Shown one piece after another: positions 9,611-17,435 of a stretch of 19,921 nt of DNA; within the stretch, counting starts at the first letter, position 1, and every line of letters begins with the position of its first letter. Source of the DNA: Betaproteobacteria bacterium (lineage in GTDB: Bacteria > Pseudomonadota > Gammaproteobacteria > Burkholderiales > Rhodocyclaceae); assembly GCA_028065725.1 (NCBI GenBank), contig JAPTVL010000070.1:1-19921 (forward strand), in the 5' to 3' direction. Both the position numbers and the translations under genes were made by a program. The notes beneath the pieces are model-generated. The model did not search any database and was not told the origin of the DNA. It saw only the letters and a list, made by a program, of their open reading frames with translations.

Positions 9611-10783
9611 CTACTTGTTCAGTTCCCTCATGGCGCGTTCAAGACCGGCCAGCGTCAGCGGGAACATGCGGCTGTTGAAAATGGTGCGGATCAGCTCGAT
9701 CGAGTGGCGGTAATCCCACAGACGCTCCGGCTCGGGGTTGAGCCAGACAGCGCGCGGCCAGGTGTCGAGCATGCGCTGCAGCCAGACCGCGCCGGCTTCC
9801 TCGTTCGAGTATTCGACCGAGCCGCCGGGCTGCAGGATTTCGTAGGGGCTCATGGTGGCGTCGCCGACCACCACCACCTTGTAGTCCTCGCCGTACTTGT
9901 GCATCACGTCCCACAGCGGGAAGCGCTCGCCATGGCGGCGGCGGTTGTCCTTCCAGACATAGTCGTAGATGCAGTTGTGGAAGTAGAAATATTCGAGGTG
10001 CTTGAACTCGCTCTTGGCCGCCGAGAACAGTTCTTCGCAGATCTTGATGTGGTCGTCCATCGAGCCGCCGATGTCGAGGAACAGCAGCACCTTGACCTTG
10101 TTGTGGCGCTCGGGGCGCATCCGGATGTCGAGCCAGCCGGCGTTGCGCGCGGTGCCGGTGATGGTGCCGTCGAGATCCAGTTCGTCCTCGGCGCCTTCGC
10201 GGGCGAAGCGGCGCAGGCGACGTAGCGCGATCTTGATGTTGCGCGTGCCGAGCTCGACGGTGTCATCGAGGTTGCGGTATTCGCGGTTTTCCCAGACCTT
10301 GATCGCGGTACGGTTACCCGCCGATTCGCCGCCGATGCGGATGCCCTCGGGGTGGTAGCCGCCGTGGCCGAAGGGCGAGGAGCCGCCGGTGCCGATCCAC
10401 TTGCTGCCGCCGGCGTGGCGTTCCTTCTGCTCGGCCAGCCGCTTCTTGAATTCTTCCATCAGCTTGTCCCAGCCGAGCTTTTCCAGCCTGGCCTTTTCCT
10501 CGGGCGTCAGATGCTTTTTCATCATCAGCTTCAGCCACTCTTCGGGAATGTCGGCGTCGAGGCCGGGCAGCTTGGTCACGCCCTTGAAGTATTCGCCGAA
10601 GGCCTGGTCGAACTTGTCGTAATGGGTTTCGTCCTTGACCAGGCAGGTGCGGGCGAGGAAATAGAAGTCGTCGATCGAATTGCCCGCGACATGCTCCTTC
10701 AGCGCCTCCAGCAGCGTGAGAAACTCGCGCGTCGAAACCGGGAGCTTTTTCGCCTTGAGGTGGAGGAAGAAGTCGATCAGCAT
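9611..10783 (-). CDS. VWA-domain protein, partner of the MoxR ATPase
   Basis: 390-residue cytoplasmic protein. The N-terminus (MLIDFFLHLKAKKLPVSTREFLTLLEAL) is typical of VWA/CoxE-like proteins encoded beside MoxR ATPases. A charged helical stretch (about 95-123) and a Gly-rich segment (GTGGSSPFGHGGYHPEG, 131-147) precede the VWA domain. In that domain the metal-site motif is DIGGS (237-241), where the classical form is DxSxS, with Gly replacing the first Ser. Family knowledge: MoxR-VWA pairs act as chaperones that insert cofactors into or mature protein complexes; the client here is unknown. The ATG at 10783 overlaps the GxxExxY stop by seven bases. The minus strand just upstream lacks a Shine-Dalgarno sequence, so translation may depend on coupling to that inserted gene. 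Confidence 0.88.
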   Translation of the reverse strand: MLIDFFLHLKAKKLPVSTREFLTLLEALKEHVAGNSIDDFYFLARTCLVKDETHYDKFDQAFGEYFKGVTKLPGLDADIPEEWLKLMMKKHLTPEEKARLEKLGWDKLMEEFKKRLAEQKERHAGGSKWIGTGGSSPFGHGGYHPEGIRIGGESAGNRTAIKVWENREYRNLDDTVELGTRNIKIALRRLRRFAREGAEDELDLDGTITGTARNAGWLDIRMRPERHNKVKVLLFLDIGGSMDDHIKICEELFSAAKSEFKHLEYFYFHNCIYDYVWKDNRRRHGERFPLWDVMHKYGEDYKVVVVGDATMSPYEILQPGGSVEYSNEEAGAVWLQRMLDTWPRAVWLNPEPERLWDYRHSIELIRTIFNSRMFPLTLAGLERAMRELNK

Positions 10784-11205
10784 GGTAGGGAGGAATTATC
10801 CGCAGATTTCGCAGATTCGCGCAGATTCAGGACCAGACGTTTGTACTCGAGGCTTGGTGCGCCGAAATTGAGCAATAGCGCCTTGCTTCGCCGCGCAGCT
10901 TTCAAATAGTTGATGACTTGGGCAGAGTCGCCTGCTGTAAGCTTGCTTGTTGCTTTCAATTCGACAACTACGTCGTCATAGCAGAGAAAGTCGGCTCGAT
11001 AGGTGCACGACAACTGTTTGCCTCGGTAATGAATAGGCAAGGTGGCTTCTTTTTGAAACGTGACGCCTCGGGCAGCGAACTCCAGGACAAGCGCCTCTTG
11101 ATAAACCGCCTCCAGAAAGCCGTGCCCGAGTTCTCCATGAACTGCCATGGCGGCACCAATGATCGCGTGAGTCTGCGCATCTCTCATCGGTGTATTTGCG
11201 TTCAT
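10777..11205 (-). CDS. GxxExxY-family protein (PDDEXK nuclease-like)
   Basis: 142 residues. The defining motif is GFLEAVY (29-35). A PD-(D/E)xK-like core is visible as Asp72 in YRADF followed by Glu82-Leu-Lys84 in VVVELKA, then QVINYLKA. I therefore class it with the GxxExxY proteins, a family of unknown function related to nucleases. The C-terminal stretch LNLRESAKSADN is encoded by the left inverted repeat at 10799-10826. The last residues (SSLPC) are read from sequence outside that repeat, and the stop falls inside the next gene. It sits between the MoxR and VWA genes, which normally adjoin, and is flanked by inverted repeats. A recently inserted mobile cassette is the favoured reading. 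The ATG at 11205 gives the usual family N-terminus; ribosome-binding site weak. Confidence 0.85.
   Translation of the reverse strand: MNANTPMRDAQTHAIIGAAMAVHGELGHGFLEAVYQEALVLEFAARGVTFQKEATLPIHYRGKQLSCTYRADFLCYDDVVVELKATSKLTAGDSAQVINYLKAARRSKALLLNFGAPSLEYKRLVLNLRESAKSADNSSLPC
10799..10826. repeat. Left 28-bp inverted repeat of the GxxExxY cassette
   Basis: Three copies of GCAGAT(T) are spaced 9-10 bases apart, beginning TCCGCAGATTTCGCAG. The reverse complement recurs at 11316-11343 with one mismatch (C versus T at the 20th base). This copy lies inside the end of the GxxExxY coding region. Confidence 0.85.
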
Positions 11206-11224
11206 CCCGGTGGCCTCAGTTCGG

Positions 11225-11244
11225 TCCGCAGATTACATAGATTG
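11225..11244. repeat. Internal degenerate copy of the cassette repeat
   Basis: TCCGCAGATTACATAGATTG begins with the same TCCGCAGATT as the left end, in the same orientation. It is about 20 bases upstream of the GxxExxY start codon. After the first ten bases only a second AGATT-like unit is kept. Confidence 0.6.
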
Positions 11245-11315
11245 AAAGACGAGTCGGAACAGTTGTCATCTGGCGCCCGTTGTTGGTTTGAGTTTGCTTG
11301 TCATCGCGTGAATTT

Positions 11316-11343
11316 ATCTGCGCAAATCTGCGAAATCTGCGGA
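11316..11343. repeat. Right 28-bp inverted repeat of the GxxExxY cassette
   Basis: Begins ATCTGCGCAAATCTGCG and ends TCTGCGGA. Its reverse complement matches the left repeat at 27 of 28 bases. It ends eight bases before the MoxR stop codon, so the cassette boundary lies right behind that gene. Confidence 0.85.
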
Positions 11344-11350
11344 CAAGAAA

Positions 11351-12193
11351 TCAGCGGTTGTGCTTGGCCATGAACACCAGGCGCTCGAACAGATGCACGT
11401 CCTGCTCGTTCTTCAGCAGGGCGCCGGCCAGCGGTGGCACCACGGTCTTGCGGTCCTTGGAACGCAGCGCTTCCGGCGGGATGTCCTCGGCCACCAGCAG
11501 CTTCAGCCAGTCGATGAGTTCCGAGGTCGAGGGTTTCTTCTTCATGCCCGGTACCTCGCGCAGTTCGAAGAAGACTTCCATGGCCTCGCGCAGCAGGTCC
11601 TTTTTCAGGTTGGGGAAATGCACGTCGACGATGCGCCCCATGGTGTCCTTGTCGGGGAACTTGATGTAGTGGAAGAAGCAGCGGCGCAGGAAGGCGTCGG
11701 GCAGTTCCTTTTCGTTGTTGGAGGTGATGATGACGATCGGGCGCACGGCGGCGCGCACCGTCTGCCGCGTCTCGTAGACATGGAATTCCATGCGATCGAG
11801 TTCGCGCAGCAGGTCGTTGGGGAATTCGATGTCGGCCTTGTCCACTTCGTCGATCAGGATCACCGAGGGCTTGCCCTGTTCGAAGGCCTGCCACAGCACG
11901 CCCTTGACGATGTAATTACCGATGTCCTTCACCTTCTCGTCGCCGAGCTGCGAATCGCGCAGGCGCGAGACGGCATCGTATTCGTAGAGACCCTGCTGCG
12001 CCTTGGTGGTGGACTTGATGTGCCACTGCAAGAGCGGCACGCCCAGCGCGCCGGCGACTTCCTCGGCCAGCATGGTCTTGCCGGTGCCGGGCTCGCCCTT
12101 GATCAGCAGCGGGCGTTGCAGGGTGATCGCGGCATTCACCGCGAGCATCAGGTCGGGCGTGGCGACGTAGGTGTTGGTTCCTTCAAAGCGCAT
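11351..12193 (-). CDS. MoxR-family AAA+ ATPase
   Basis: 280 residues. Walker A is GEPGTGKT (33-40) and Walker B VILIDEVDKAD (111-121). Sensor-1 ITSNNEKELPDAFLRRC (about residues 155-171) includes the arginine finger region. The C-terminal lid contains IDWLKLL and PPLAGALLKNEQDV. These are the features of MoxR ATPases, which act with VWA proteins as chaperones for assembly or activation of complexes. It begins the group MoxR, GxxExxY, VWA, FecR. A gap of 99 bases separates it from the DUF1841 gene upstream, so it may have its own promoter. The ATG at 12193 is kept because it gives the family N-terminus MRFEGTNTYVATPDL; the ribosome-binding site is weak. Confidence 0.93.
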   Translation of the reverse strand: MRFEGTNTYVATPDLMLAVNAAITLQRPLLIKGEPGTGKTMLAEEVAGALGVPLLQWHIKSTTKAQQGLYEYDAVSRLRDSQLGDEKVKDIGNYIVKGVLWQAFEQGKPSVILIDEVDKADIEFPNDLLRELDRMEFHVYETRQTVRAAVRPIVIITSNNEKELPDAFLRRCFFHYIKFPDKDTMGRIVDVHFPNLKKDLLREAMEVFFELREVPGMKKKPSTSELIDWLKLLVAEDIPPEALRSKDRKTVVPPLAGALLKNEQDVHLFERLVFMAKHNR

Positions 12194-12222
12194 GGTGTGT
12201 TCTTTCAGGGTTGATGCAAGAG

Positions 12223-12231
12223 ATTATCGCA
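12223..12231 (-). promoter_or_regulatory. Possible extended -10 element upstream of moxR-like gene
   Basis: On the minus strand TGC-GATAAT (12231-12223) matches an extended -10 hexamer, about 30 bases upstream of the ATG. No good -35 element is seen, so this is a weak call. Confidence 0.3.
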
Positions 12232-12292
12232 GTGTGGGTCTGTTTTTGCCGCGCATTTCACCGTAAGGCCAGCGCCGACTTTTGGTGGACTG

Positions 12293-12718
12293 TTAGCCGG
12301 CCTTGCGCCGCACGCAGTCGATGTAGGCTTCGCCGTCGGGCGGCAGCTGGCTGCGCTGGGCGCGCCAGAGCATTTCGCCGAGGCATTCGAGCACGTCGTG
12401 CAGCGCTTCGTGGCGGTCGGCGCGGCGGCTTTGCAGCAGGGTGAAGGCGGCGCGGATGCCGGGCGGCTGGTCGATCGAAAGCTGCTCCTCGATCGCCAGA
12501 TGCAGCGAGAGATGCAGGAAGGGATTGGTCTCGCCCTGCTCCGGCGTCCATTCGCGGGTCAGTGCATCCTCGGCTTCGAGCAGGGCGTGGTATTCGGGAT
12601 GCAGGGCGACCAGGTCGGCGGCCAGGGCTTCCATCGCCGTGCCCGGCAGCCGCTGCCGGTGCTTGGCCCAGGCATCGATCAGGAACTGGCGCGCCTGGTC
12701 GCGGGACGGGTTAAACAT
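12293..12718 (-). CDS. DUF1841 family protein
   Basis: 141-residue cytoplasmic protein with the DUF1841 N-terminus MFNPSRDQARQFLIDAWAKHR and the conserved core NPFLHLSLHLAIEEQLSIDQPPGIR (about residues 65-90), ending with EALHDVLECLGEMLWRAQR. Its function is unknown. In betaproteobacteria genes of this family often follow nth, as here: the start overlaps the nth stop by eight bases, so it is co-translated with endonuclease III and is the last gene of the Rsx operon. The His/Glu pattern of the core might hint at a metal site, but this is not shown. Confidence 0.88.
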   Translation of the reverse strand: MFNPSRDQARQFLIDAWAKHRQRLPGTAMEALAADLVALHPEYHALLEAEDALTREWTPEQGETNPFLHLSLHLAIEEQLSIDQPPGIRAAFTLLQSRRADRHEALHDVLECLGEMLWRAQRSQLPPDGEAYIDCVRRKAG

Positions 12719-13343
12719 TCTTGTCCGTGAAGGCGCAGAGGTCGAAGACGCCGCAATGCACGCAATCCGGCGCGCGCGCCTTGCAGGTGTAGCGCCCGTG
12801 CAGGATCAGCCAGTGGTGGGCGTGCAGGCGGAATTCGGCGGGCACGACCTTCATGAGCTTCTGCTCGACTGCCTCCACCGTCTTGCCCGGCGCCAGCCCG
12901 GTGCGGTTGCCGACGCGGAAGATGTGGGTATCCACCGCGATGGTTGCTTCCTTGAATGCGATGTTGAGCACCACGCTGGCGGTCTTGCGACCGACGCCGG
13001 GCAGGGCTTCCAGCGCGGCGCGGTCGTGCGGCACTTCGCCGTTGTGGCGCTCGATTAGCAGGCGCGAGAGCTTCGCGACGTTCTTCGCCTTGGTCCGGTA
13101 CAGGCCGATGGTCTGGATGTAGTCGATCAGGCCTTCCTCGCCCAGCGCGGCGATGGCCTGCGGCGTCGGGTGGTCGCGGAACAGGGCGCGAGTTGCCCGA
13201 TTGACGCCCTTGTCGGTAGCCTGGGCGGAGAGCACCACGGCCACCAGCAACTGGAAAGGCGTGGCGTATTCGAGTTCGCCCTTGGGTTCGGGATTCGCCG
13301 CCGCGAGTCGAGAGAAGAACTCGCGGACTTTTTTCGGCGTCAT
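12711..13343 (-). CDS. nth: Endonuclease III, DNA glycosylase/AP lyase
   Basis: 210 residues, essentially the length of the E. coli enzyme. It removes oxidised pyrimidines in base excision repair. The helix-hairpin-helix LPGVGRKTA contains catalytic Lys120, and VDTHIFRV contains Asp138. The [4Fe-4S] cluster cysteines are C187, C194, C197 and C203 in CKARAPDCVHCGVFDLC. All these positions agree with E. coli numbering. It overlaps the rsxE stop by four bases (ATGA), so it is transcribed with the electron-transport genes. Pairing of rsx/rnf genes with nth is a conserved arrangement; whether it has a functional meaning (iron-sulfur delivery, oxidative stress) is unproven. Confidence 0.97.
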   Translation of the reverse strand: MTPKKVREFFSRLAAANPEPKGELEYATPFQLLVAVVLSAQATDKGVNRATRALFRDHPTPQAIAALGEEGLIDYIQTIGLYRTKAKNVAKLSRLLIERHNGEVPHDRAALEALPGVGRKTASVVLNIAFKEATIAVDTHIFRVGNRTGLAPGKTVEAVEQKLMKVVPAEFRLHAHHWLILHGRYTCKARAPDCVHCGVFDLCAFTDKNV

Positions 13344-14029
13344 GCCGGAAGCGAGTCCGGCGCCGGGTGCTGGTCGTGCAGGCGATGCTCGCGCAGGCGC
13401 TGGTTGGCGCGCGCGTCGAGCCAGTTGCGTCCGGCGATCAGCAGGCCGAGGACGAAGAAGGCACCGGGCGGCAGGATTGCGACCAGGAAGCCCGGATAGT
13501 CCGCGGGCAGGATCTGGATGCCGGACCAGGCCGGAACGATCATTTCGATGCCGGAAAACAGCGTGCCCTGGCCGACGAACTCGCGCACTGCGCCCAGCAG
13601 TGCAATGACCCAGATGAAGCCGACGCCCATCATCAGGCCATCGAGGGTCGAGGCGCGCAGGCCGTTCTTGGCGGCGAAGGCTTCGACGCGGGCCAGCACG
13701 ATGCAGTTGGTGACGATCAGCGGGATGAAAATGCCGAGCACCAGATACATGTCATGCAGGAAGGCATTGAAGGCCAGGTCGACCACGGTGACCAGCGCCG
13801 CGATGATCAGGATGAACACCGGGATGCGGATTTCATAGGGAATGAAGGCACGCAGCGCCGAAATCGCGAAGTTGGACAGCAGCATGACCAGAATGGTGGC
13901 CAGGCCCAGGCTCACGGCATTGACCAGGTTGGTACTGACCGCCAGCAAGGGACACAGGCCCAGCAACTGGGCGAGGATGCTGTTCTGTTTCCACAACCCG
14001 TTCCAGGCGATTTCCTTGTAGGCGCTCAT
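13340..14029 (-). CDS. rsxE: Rnf/Rsx complex membrane subunit E
   Basis: 229-residue integral membrane protein with about six helices, paralogous to RsxA. Cys26 in LGLCPLLAVS and Cys109 in PLIVTNCIVLARVEAF are the conserved pair that, with the RsxA pair, holds the membrane-embedded [2Fe-2S] cluster in Rnf structures. TLDGLMMGVGF and ALLGAVREFVGQGTL are further family segments. The hydrophilic C-terminal tail (about residues 205-229, ARANQRLREHRLHDQHPAP) is cytoplasmic in prediction and is somewhat long for the family. The start overlaps the rsxG stop by four bases. Confidence 0.95.
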   Translation of the reverse strand: MSAYKEIAWNGLWKQNSILAQLLGLCPLLAVSTNLVNAVSLGLATILVMLLSNFAISALRAFIPYEIRIPVFILIIAALVTVVDLAFNAFLHDMYLVLGIFIPLIVTNCIVLARVEAFAAKNGLRASTLDGLMMGVGFIWVIALLGAVREFVGQGTLFSGIEMIVPAWSGIQILPADYPGFLVAILPPGAFFVLGLLIAGRNWLDARANQRLREHRLHDQHPAPDSLPA

Positions 14030-14724
14030 GGCTTGTTCTCCTCAAAGCGGCCGTTCGCCGGCAGGGCGAACAGCTTGTCGCGGTTTTCGACCGCCCAGGC
14101 CAGGGCGCGGCCGCTGGCATTGGTCACGGCGCGGGCGGAAATGGTCGCGCCGCTCATCTGGTCGAAGCGACCGCCGTCCTTCTTCACGCGCCATTTGTCG
14201 CGCGGCACGCTGTCGAAGCCCAGGCTGCTGAATTGGGTGATCCATGGCCGGGCCTTGTTGCGATCCTTCTTCGGATCGATGTAGTCGCCCAGGCCGGGCG
14301 TTTCCTTGTAGGCCGTGACGCGCACCGCCAGCAGCTTGCCGTCGGCGCCGACGGCGAGGATCAGGCCAATGCGGCCCGAGTAACCGTCGCGCGCCGCGGC
14401 TTCGAGCACCAGCGCGGCCGGGGCGCCGTTCCTGCGTGCGCGCCAGAGGCGGGTGTCCTCGTCGAGCGCGAGCGCGGCCTGCGGCGCCAGCGTGATGGTG
14501 TCGGCCATCAGATCGTTGTCGTAGGCCGTAGCGGGCAGCACTTCGCCGATCAGACGCAGCTTCTCGGCCAGGGCGCTGGCGGCTACGTGGGGCGCCGTGG
14601 CCTTGTAGGTGCCGGCCATCAGCGCGGTGAACACCAGCGTGAAAGCCAGCATGATGGCGGCGGTGCGTACCGAGATGCGCAGTACGCTGGATTCGCGACG
14701 GGCGACTTCGATGGGCTCACTCAT
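14026..14724 (-). CDS. rsxG: Rnf/Rsx complex FMN-binding subunit G
   Basis: 232 residues. One N-terminal membrane helix (about 20-40, RTAAIMLAFTLVFTALMAGTY) anchors a periplasmic domain. The covalent-FMN motif is SGAT (191-194) in DQMSGATISARAV, with Thr194 the probable attachment residue. The conserved ETPGLGDYI (141-149) also fits RnfG/NqrC. The protein passes electrons between RsxD and the membrane iron-sulfur centre. It overlaps rsxD by eight bases and rsxE by four, so the order is D-G-E as in other proteobacterial operons. Confidence 0.95.
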   Translation of the reverse strand: MSEPIEVARRESSVLRISVRTAAIMLAFTLVFTALMAGTYKATAPHVAASALAEKLRLIGEVLPATAYDNDLMADTITLAPQAALALDEDTRLWRARRNGAPAALVLEAAARDGYSGRIGLILAVGADGKLLAVRVTAYKETPGLGDYIDPKKDRNKARPWITQFSSLGFDSVPRDKWRVKKDGGRFDQMSGATISARAVTNASGRALAWAVENRDKLFALPANGRFEENKP

Positions 14725-15745
14725 CGCGAGTTCTCCCTTTGCCCTTGTGGCCGAATACCGCCGGCTGGGTGTACATGTCGATCAGGGGCGCGGCGATGTT
14801 CATCAGCAGCACGGCGAAGGCGATGCCATCCGGGTAGGCGCCGAAGGTGCGGATGATCCAGGTCAGCAGCGCGATGCCGGCGGCGAAGATCAGCTTGCCG
14901 CGCGGGGTGGTGCAGCCGGAGACCGGGTCGGTGACGATGAAGAAGGCACCCAGCATGGCGCCGCCGGTGAAGATGTGGAAGCTGGGCCCGGCGAAGCGGG
15001 TGGCATCGTAAAGCGAGAAGGCGCCGGAAATCAGCAGCAGCGTGGCGAGAAACGCCACTGGCATGTGCCAGGTGATGATGCGCTGCTGCAGCAGATACAG
15101 GCCGCCGAGGAAATAGCCGGCGGCGACCCATTCCCAGCCCTTGCCGCCGATATTGCCGAAGGTCGCGCTGCTGCCGAGCACGCCGGCCACGGTCGCCCGC
15201 GCGTCGGCCGTGTGCAGCGCGGTGCGCAGGGCGTCAAGCGGGGTGGCCATGGTGATCGCATCGAGCTGGCGCGGGCCGAAAATCGCCTGCAACTGCGGTC
15301 CGAAGTCGGTGAAGCCGACCGCCGGCCACTGCGACATCAGCGATGGGTAGGCGACGATCATCAGCGCGAAGGCGACCATCGCCGGGTTGAAGGGGTTCTG
15401 GCCAAGGCCGCCATAGAGATGCTTGGCGATGACGATCGCGGCCAGCACGCCGACCACGGTCAGCCACCACGGCGCGATGGGCGGGAAGGTCAGCGCGATC
15501 AGCCAGGCGGTGACCAGCGCCGAGCCGTCGCCGAGGAACAGCATCAGCGGCTTGCCGCGCAGCTTCAGCATCGCGGCCTCCGCCGCCAGCGCCGTGACCG
15601 ACACCAATGCGATCTGCACCAGCACCGCGGCGCCGAAGAACCAGACGTAGGCGGCGATGCCCGGCAACAAGGCGAGCAGCACCCGCAGCATCACCGATTG
15701 CACGCTGGCCGGCTGGAGAAAGTAGGGGGAGTTGTTGAGGATCAC
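14717..15745 (-). CDS. rsxD: Rnf/Rsx complex membrane flavoprotein subunit D
   Basis: 342-residue membrane protein of the NqrB/RnfD family with many hydrophobic helices and the N-terminal SPYFLQPASVQSVMLRVLLALLPG. YGGLGQNPFNPAMV (111-124) is a hallmark. The ATPLD segment (Thr168 in ITMATPLDALR) is the likely covalent FMN site, and GAFFIVTDPVSGCTTPRG is a second conserved region. This subunit carries the ion-translocation path in current models of Rnf. It starts seven bases after the rsxC stop. Confidence 0.95.
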   Translation of the reverse strand: MILNNSPYFLQPASVQSVMLRVLLALLPGIAAYVWFFGAAVLVQIALVSVTALAAEAAMLKLRGKPLMLFLGDGSALVTAWLIALTFPPIAPWWLTVVGVLAAIVIAKHLYGGLGQNPFNPAMVAFALMIVAYPSLMSQWPAVGFTDFGPQLQAIFGPRQLDAITMATPLDALRTALHTADARATVAGVLGSSATFGNIGGKGWEWVAAGYFLGGLYLLQQRIITWHMPVAFLATLLLISGAFSLYDATRFAGPSFHIFTGGAMLGAFFIVTDPVSGCTTPRGKLIFAAGIALLTWIIRTFGAYPDGIAFAVLLMNIAAPLIDMYTQPAVFGHKGKGRTRDE

Positions 15746-15752
15746 GGGTGTG

Positions 15753-17435
15753 TTAGTCGTCCTGCCGCAGGTGCGGCTTGGCCATTTCGCGGATTTCGGC
15801 GCGGCGCGCCTCGATGGCGGCGACCTCGGCCTGTTGTTCGGGCGTCAGGTCGGTCGTGTTCGCGGGGTGCACCTGCTCTTTTTGCGCGCGGGCGCGTTCC
15901 AGCGCGGCGGCGATCAACGCCTTTTTGGCTTCCTCTTCCGGCGTGGCGGCGGGCTTTTCGGCCTCGGCCTTTGCGGCGGCAGCCTTTTCGCGTCCGGCCG
16001 CGGTCTTTGCCGCCAGCTTGGCCGCTTTTTCCTGCTTTTCGCGTTCTTCGCGCAGCATGCGGAATTCGTATCGCTCACGCGCAACGTCGGCTGCTTCCTT
16101 GTCGACTTCACGCGCCCAGATTTCGCTCTTGGCAAAGCGGTAGTAATCGACCAGCGGTATGCGCGACGGGCAGACGTAGGCGCAGCAACCGCATTCGATG
16201 CAATCGAAGAGATGGTATTCCTGCGCCTTGCCGAAGATCTTCGCCCGCGAGAACCAGTACATCTCGAAGGGCTGCAGATCGGAGGGGCAGACCTTGGCGC
16301 ATTCACCGCAGCGGATGCAGGGCATCTCGGGGGGCGGTGGCGGAAACAGCTTTTTCGAGCCGACCAGCACGCAATTGGTGGCCTTGACCACCGGGACTGC
16401 GTCGTCGGGCATGAGAAAGCCCATCATGGGACCGCCCATGATGACGCGGTCGCTGTCGGGCAAGGGCCCGCAGAGCGCCATCAGGTCGCGCATCGGCGTG
16501 CCGAACAATACTTCGTAGTTGCGCGCCCGGCCGACATTGCCGGCTACCGTGACGATGCGCGAGATCAGCGGTTGACCCAGCTCGACGGCTTCGTGGATGG
16601 CGTAGGCGGTGCCGACATTGAAGCACTGCACGCCGTAATCGGTCGAGCGTTTGCCGTGCGGCACCTCGATGCCGGTCAGAACCCGGATCAGCTGTTTGGC
16701 GCCGCCCGCGGGATAGCGCGTCGGCACCGGCACCACCTTGAGCGGCGCAGCGCCTGCCATCGCTCTGGCGGCAGTATCCATGGCGGCGATGGCCTCGGGC
16801 TTGTTATCCTCGATACCGATCATCACCTGTCCTGCGTCGAGGATGTGGCGCATGATGACCGCGCCCTTGAGGATCGTCGCGGCGCGTTCGCGCATCAGCA
16901 GGTCGTCGCAGGTAATGAAGGGCTCGCACTCGGCACCGTTCAGGATCAGGGTATCGAGCTTGCCCTGCTTGCCGGCATTGAGCTTGAGGTAGGTGGGGAA
17001 CACGGCCCCGCCGAGCCCGACAACGCCGGCGTCGCGCAGGTAGTCGCGGGTTTGCGTCGGCGTGGCGGCGCGGTAGTCGAAAGGCTGACGCGGTATCCAT
17101 TCGTCGCGACCATCCGGTTCGATGACCACGCAAAGTGCGGAAAGCCCCGAGGTGTGCGGCATCAGGCGCATTTCGACAGCGCGCACGGTGCCCGAGGTCG
17201 AGGCATGCACCGCCGAAGACACGTTGCCGTCGGCACCGCCGATGCGTTGTCCCTTGAGCACGTGGTCGCCTGCTTTCACCAGGGGGCGCGGCGGCCCGCC
17301 GATGGCCTGGTGCAGCGGGATTGTCAGCAAGGTCGGGATTGGCGCCACGGCGATAGGTTGGGTGGTCGACGCCTCCTTGTGATACGCCGGCTTGACGCCG
17401 CCGTGAAAGCCGAACAGGCGCTGCAGCGCGCTCAT
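15753..17435 (-). CDS. rsxC: Rnf/Rsx complex NADH/FMN and iron-sulfur subunit C
   Basis: 560-residue peripheral cytoplasmic subunit. The N-terminal domain (about 1-110) is followed by the NADH/FMN-binding core: [29 protein letters not shown], and [15 protein letters not shown]. Two [4Fe-4S] sites are C373/C376/C379/C383 ([12 protein letters not shown]) and C412/C415/C418/C422 ([12 protein letters not shown]). It oxidises or reduces NAD(H) for the complex. After about residue 440 comes a highly charged Lys/Ala/Glu-rich tail ([20 protein letters not shown]...), a probable coiled coil of variable length in this subunit. The ATG at 17435 overlaps the rsxB stop by four bases; a longer open frame upstream lies inside rsxB and is not used. 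Confidence 0.95.
   Translation of the reverse strand: MSALQRLFGFHGGVKPAYHKEASTTQPIAVAPIPTLLTIPLHQAIGGPPRPLVKAGDHVLKGQRIGGADGNVSSAVHASTSGTVRAVEMRLMPHTSGLSALCVVIEPDGRDEWIPRQPFDYRAATPTQTRDYLRDAGVVGLGGAVFPTYLKLNAGKQGKLDTLILNGAECEPFITCDDLLMRERAATILKGAVIMRHILDAGQVMIGIEDNKPEAIAAMDTAARAMAGAAPLKVVPVPTRYPAGGAKQLIRVLTGIEVPHGKRSTDYGVQCFNVGTAYAIHEAVELGQPLISRIVTVAGNVGRARNYEVLFGTPMRDLMALCGPLPDSDRVIMGGPMMGFLMPDDAVPVVKATNCVLVGSKKLFPPPPPEMPCIRCGECAKVCPSDLQPFEMYWFSRAKIFGKAQEYHLFDCIECGCCAYVCPSRIPLVDYYRFAKSEIWAREVDKEAADVARERYEFRMLREEREKQEKAAKLAAKTAAGREKAAAAKAEAEKPAATPEEEAKKALIAAALERARAQKEQVHPANTTDLTPEQQAEVAAIEARRAEIREMAKPHLRQDD

Larger units (their letters stand above)
10799..11343. mobile_element. Putative 545-bp GxxExxY cassette bounded by inverted repeats
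   Basis: A single-gene unit delimited by 28-bp inverted repeats lies between MoxR and VWA genes that are normally contiguous. No transposase is encoded. If mobile, it would move in trans or by the encoded nuclease-like protein. I see no clear target duplication outside the repeats. The boundaries are those of the repeats; the mobility is inferred. Confidence 0.5.

Noticed and set aside
9611..10783. MoxR-VWA pair as an anti-phage system
   Set aside because: No associated effector or nuclease of known defence type apart from the inserted GxxExxY gene; MoxR-VWA pairs are common housekeeping chaperones.
10799..11343. The GCAGATT-type repeats as a CRISPR array
   Set aside because: Units are short, tandem without unique spacers, and arranged as inverted ends around a gene; no cas genes.
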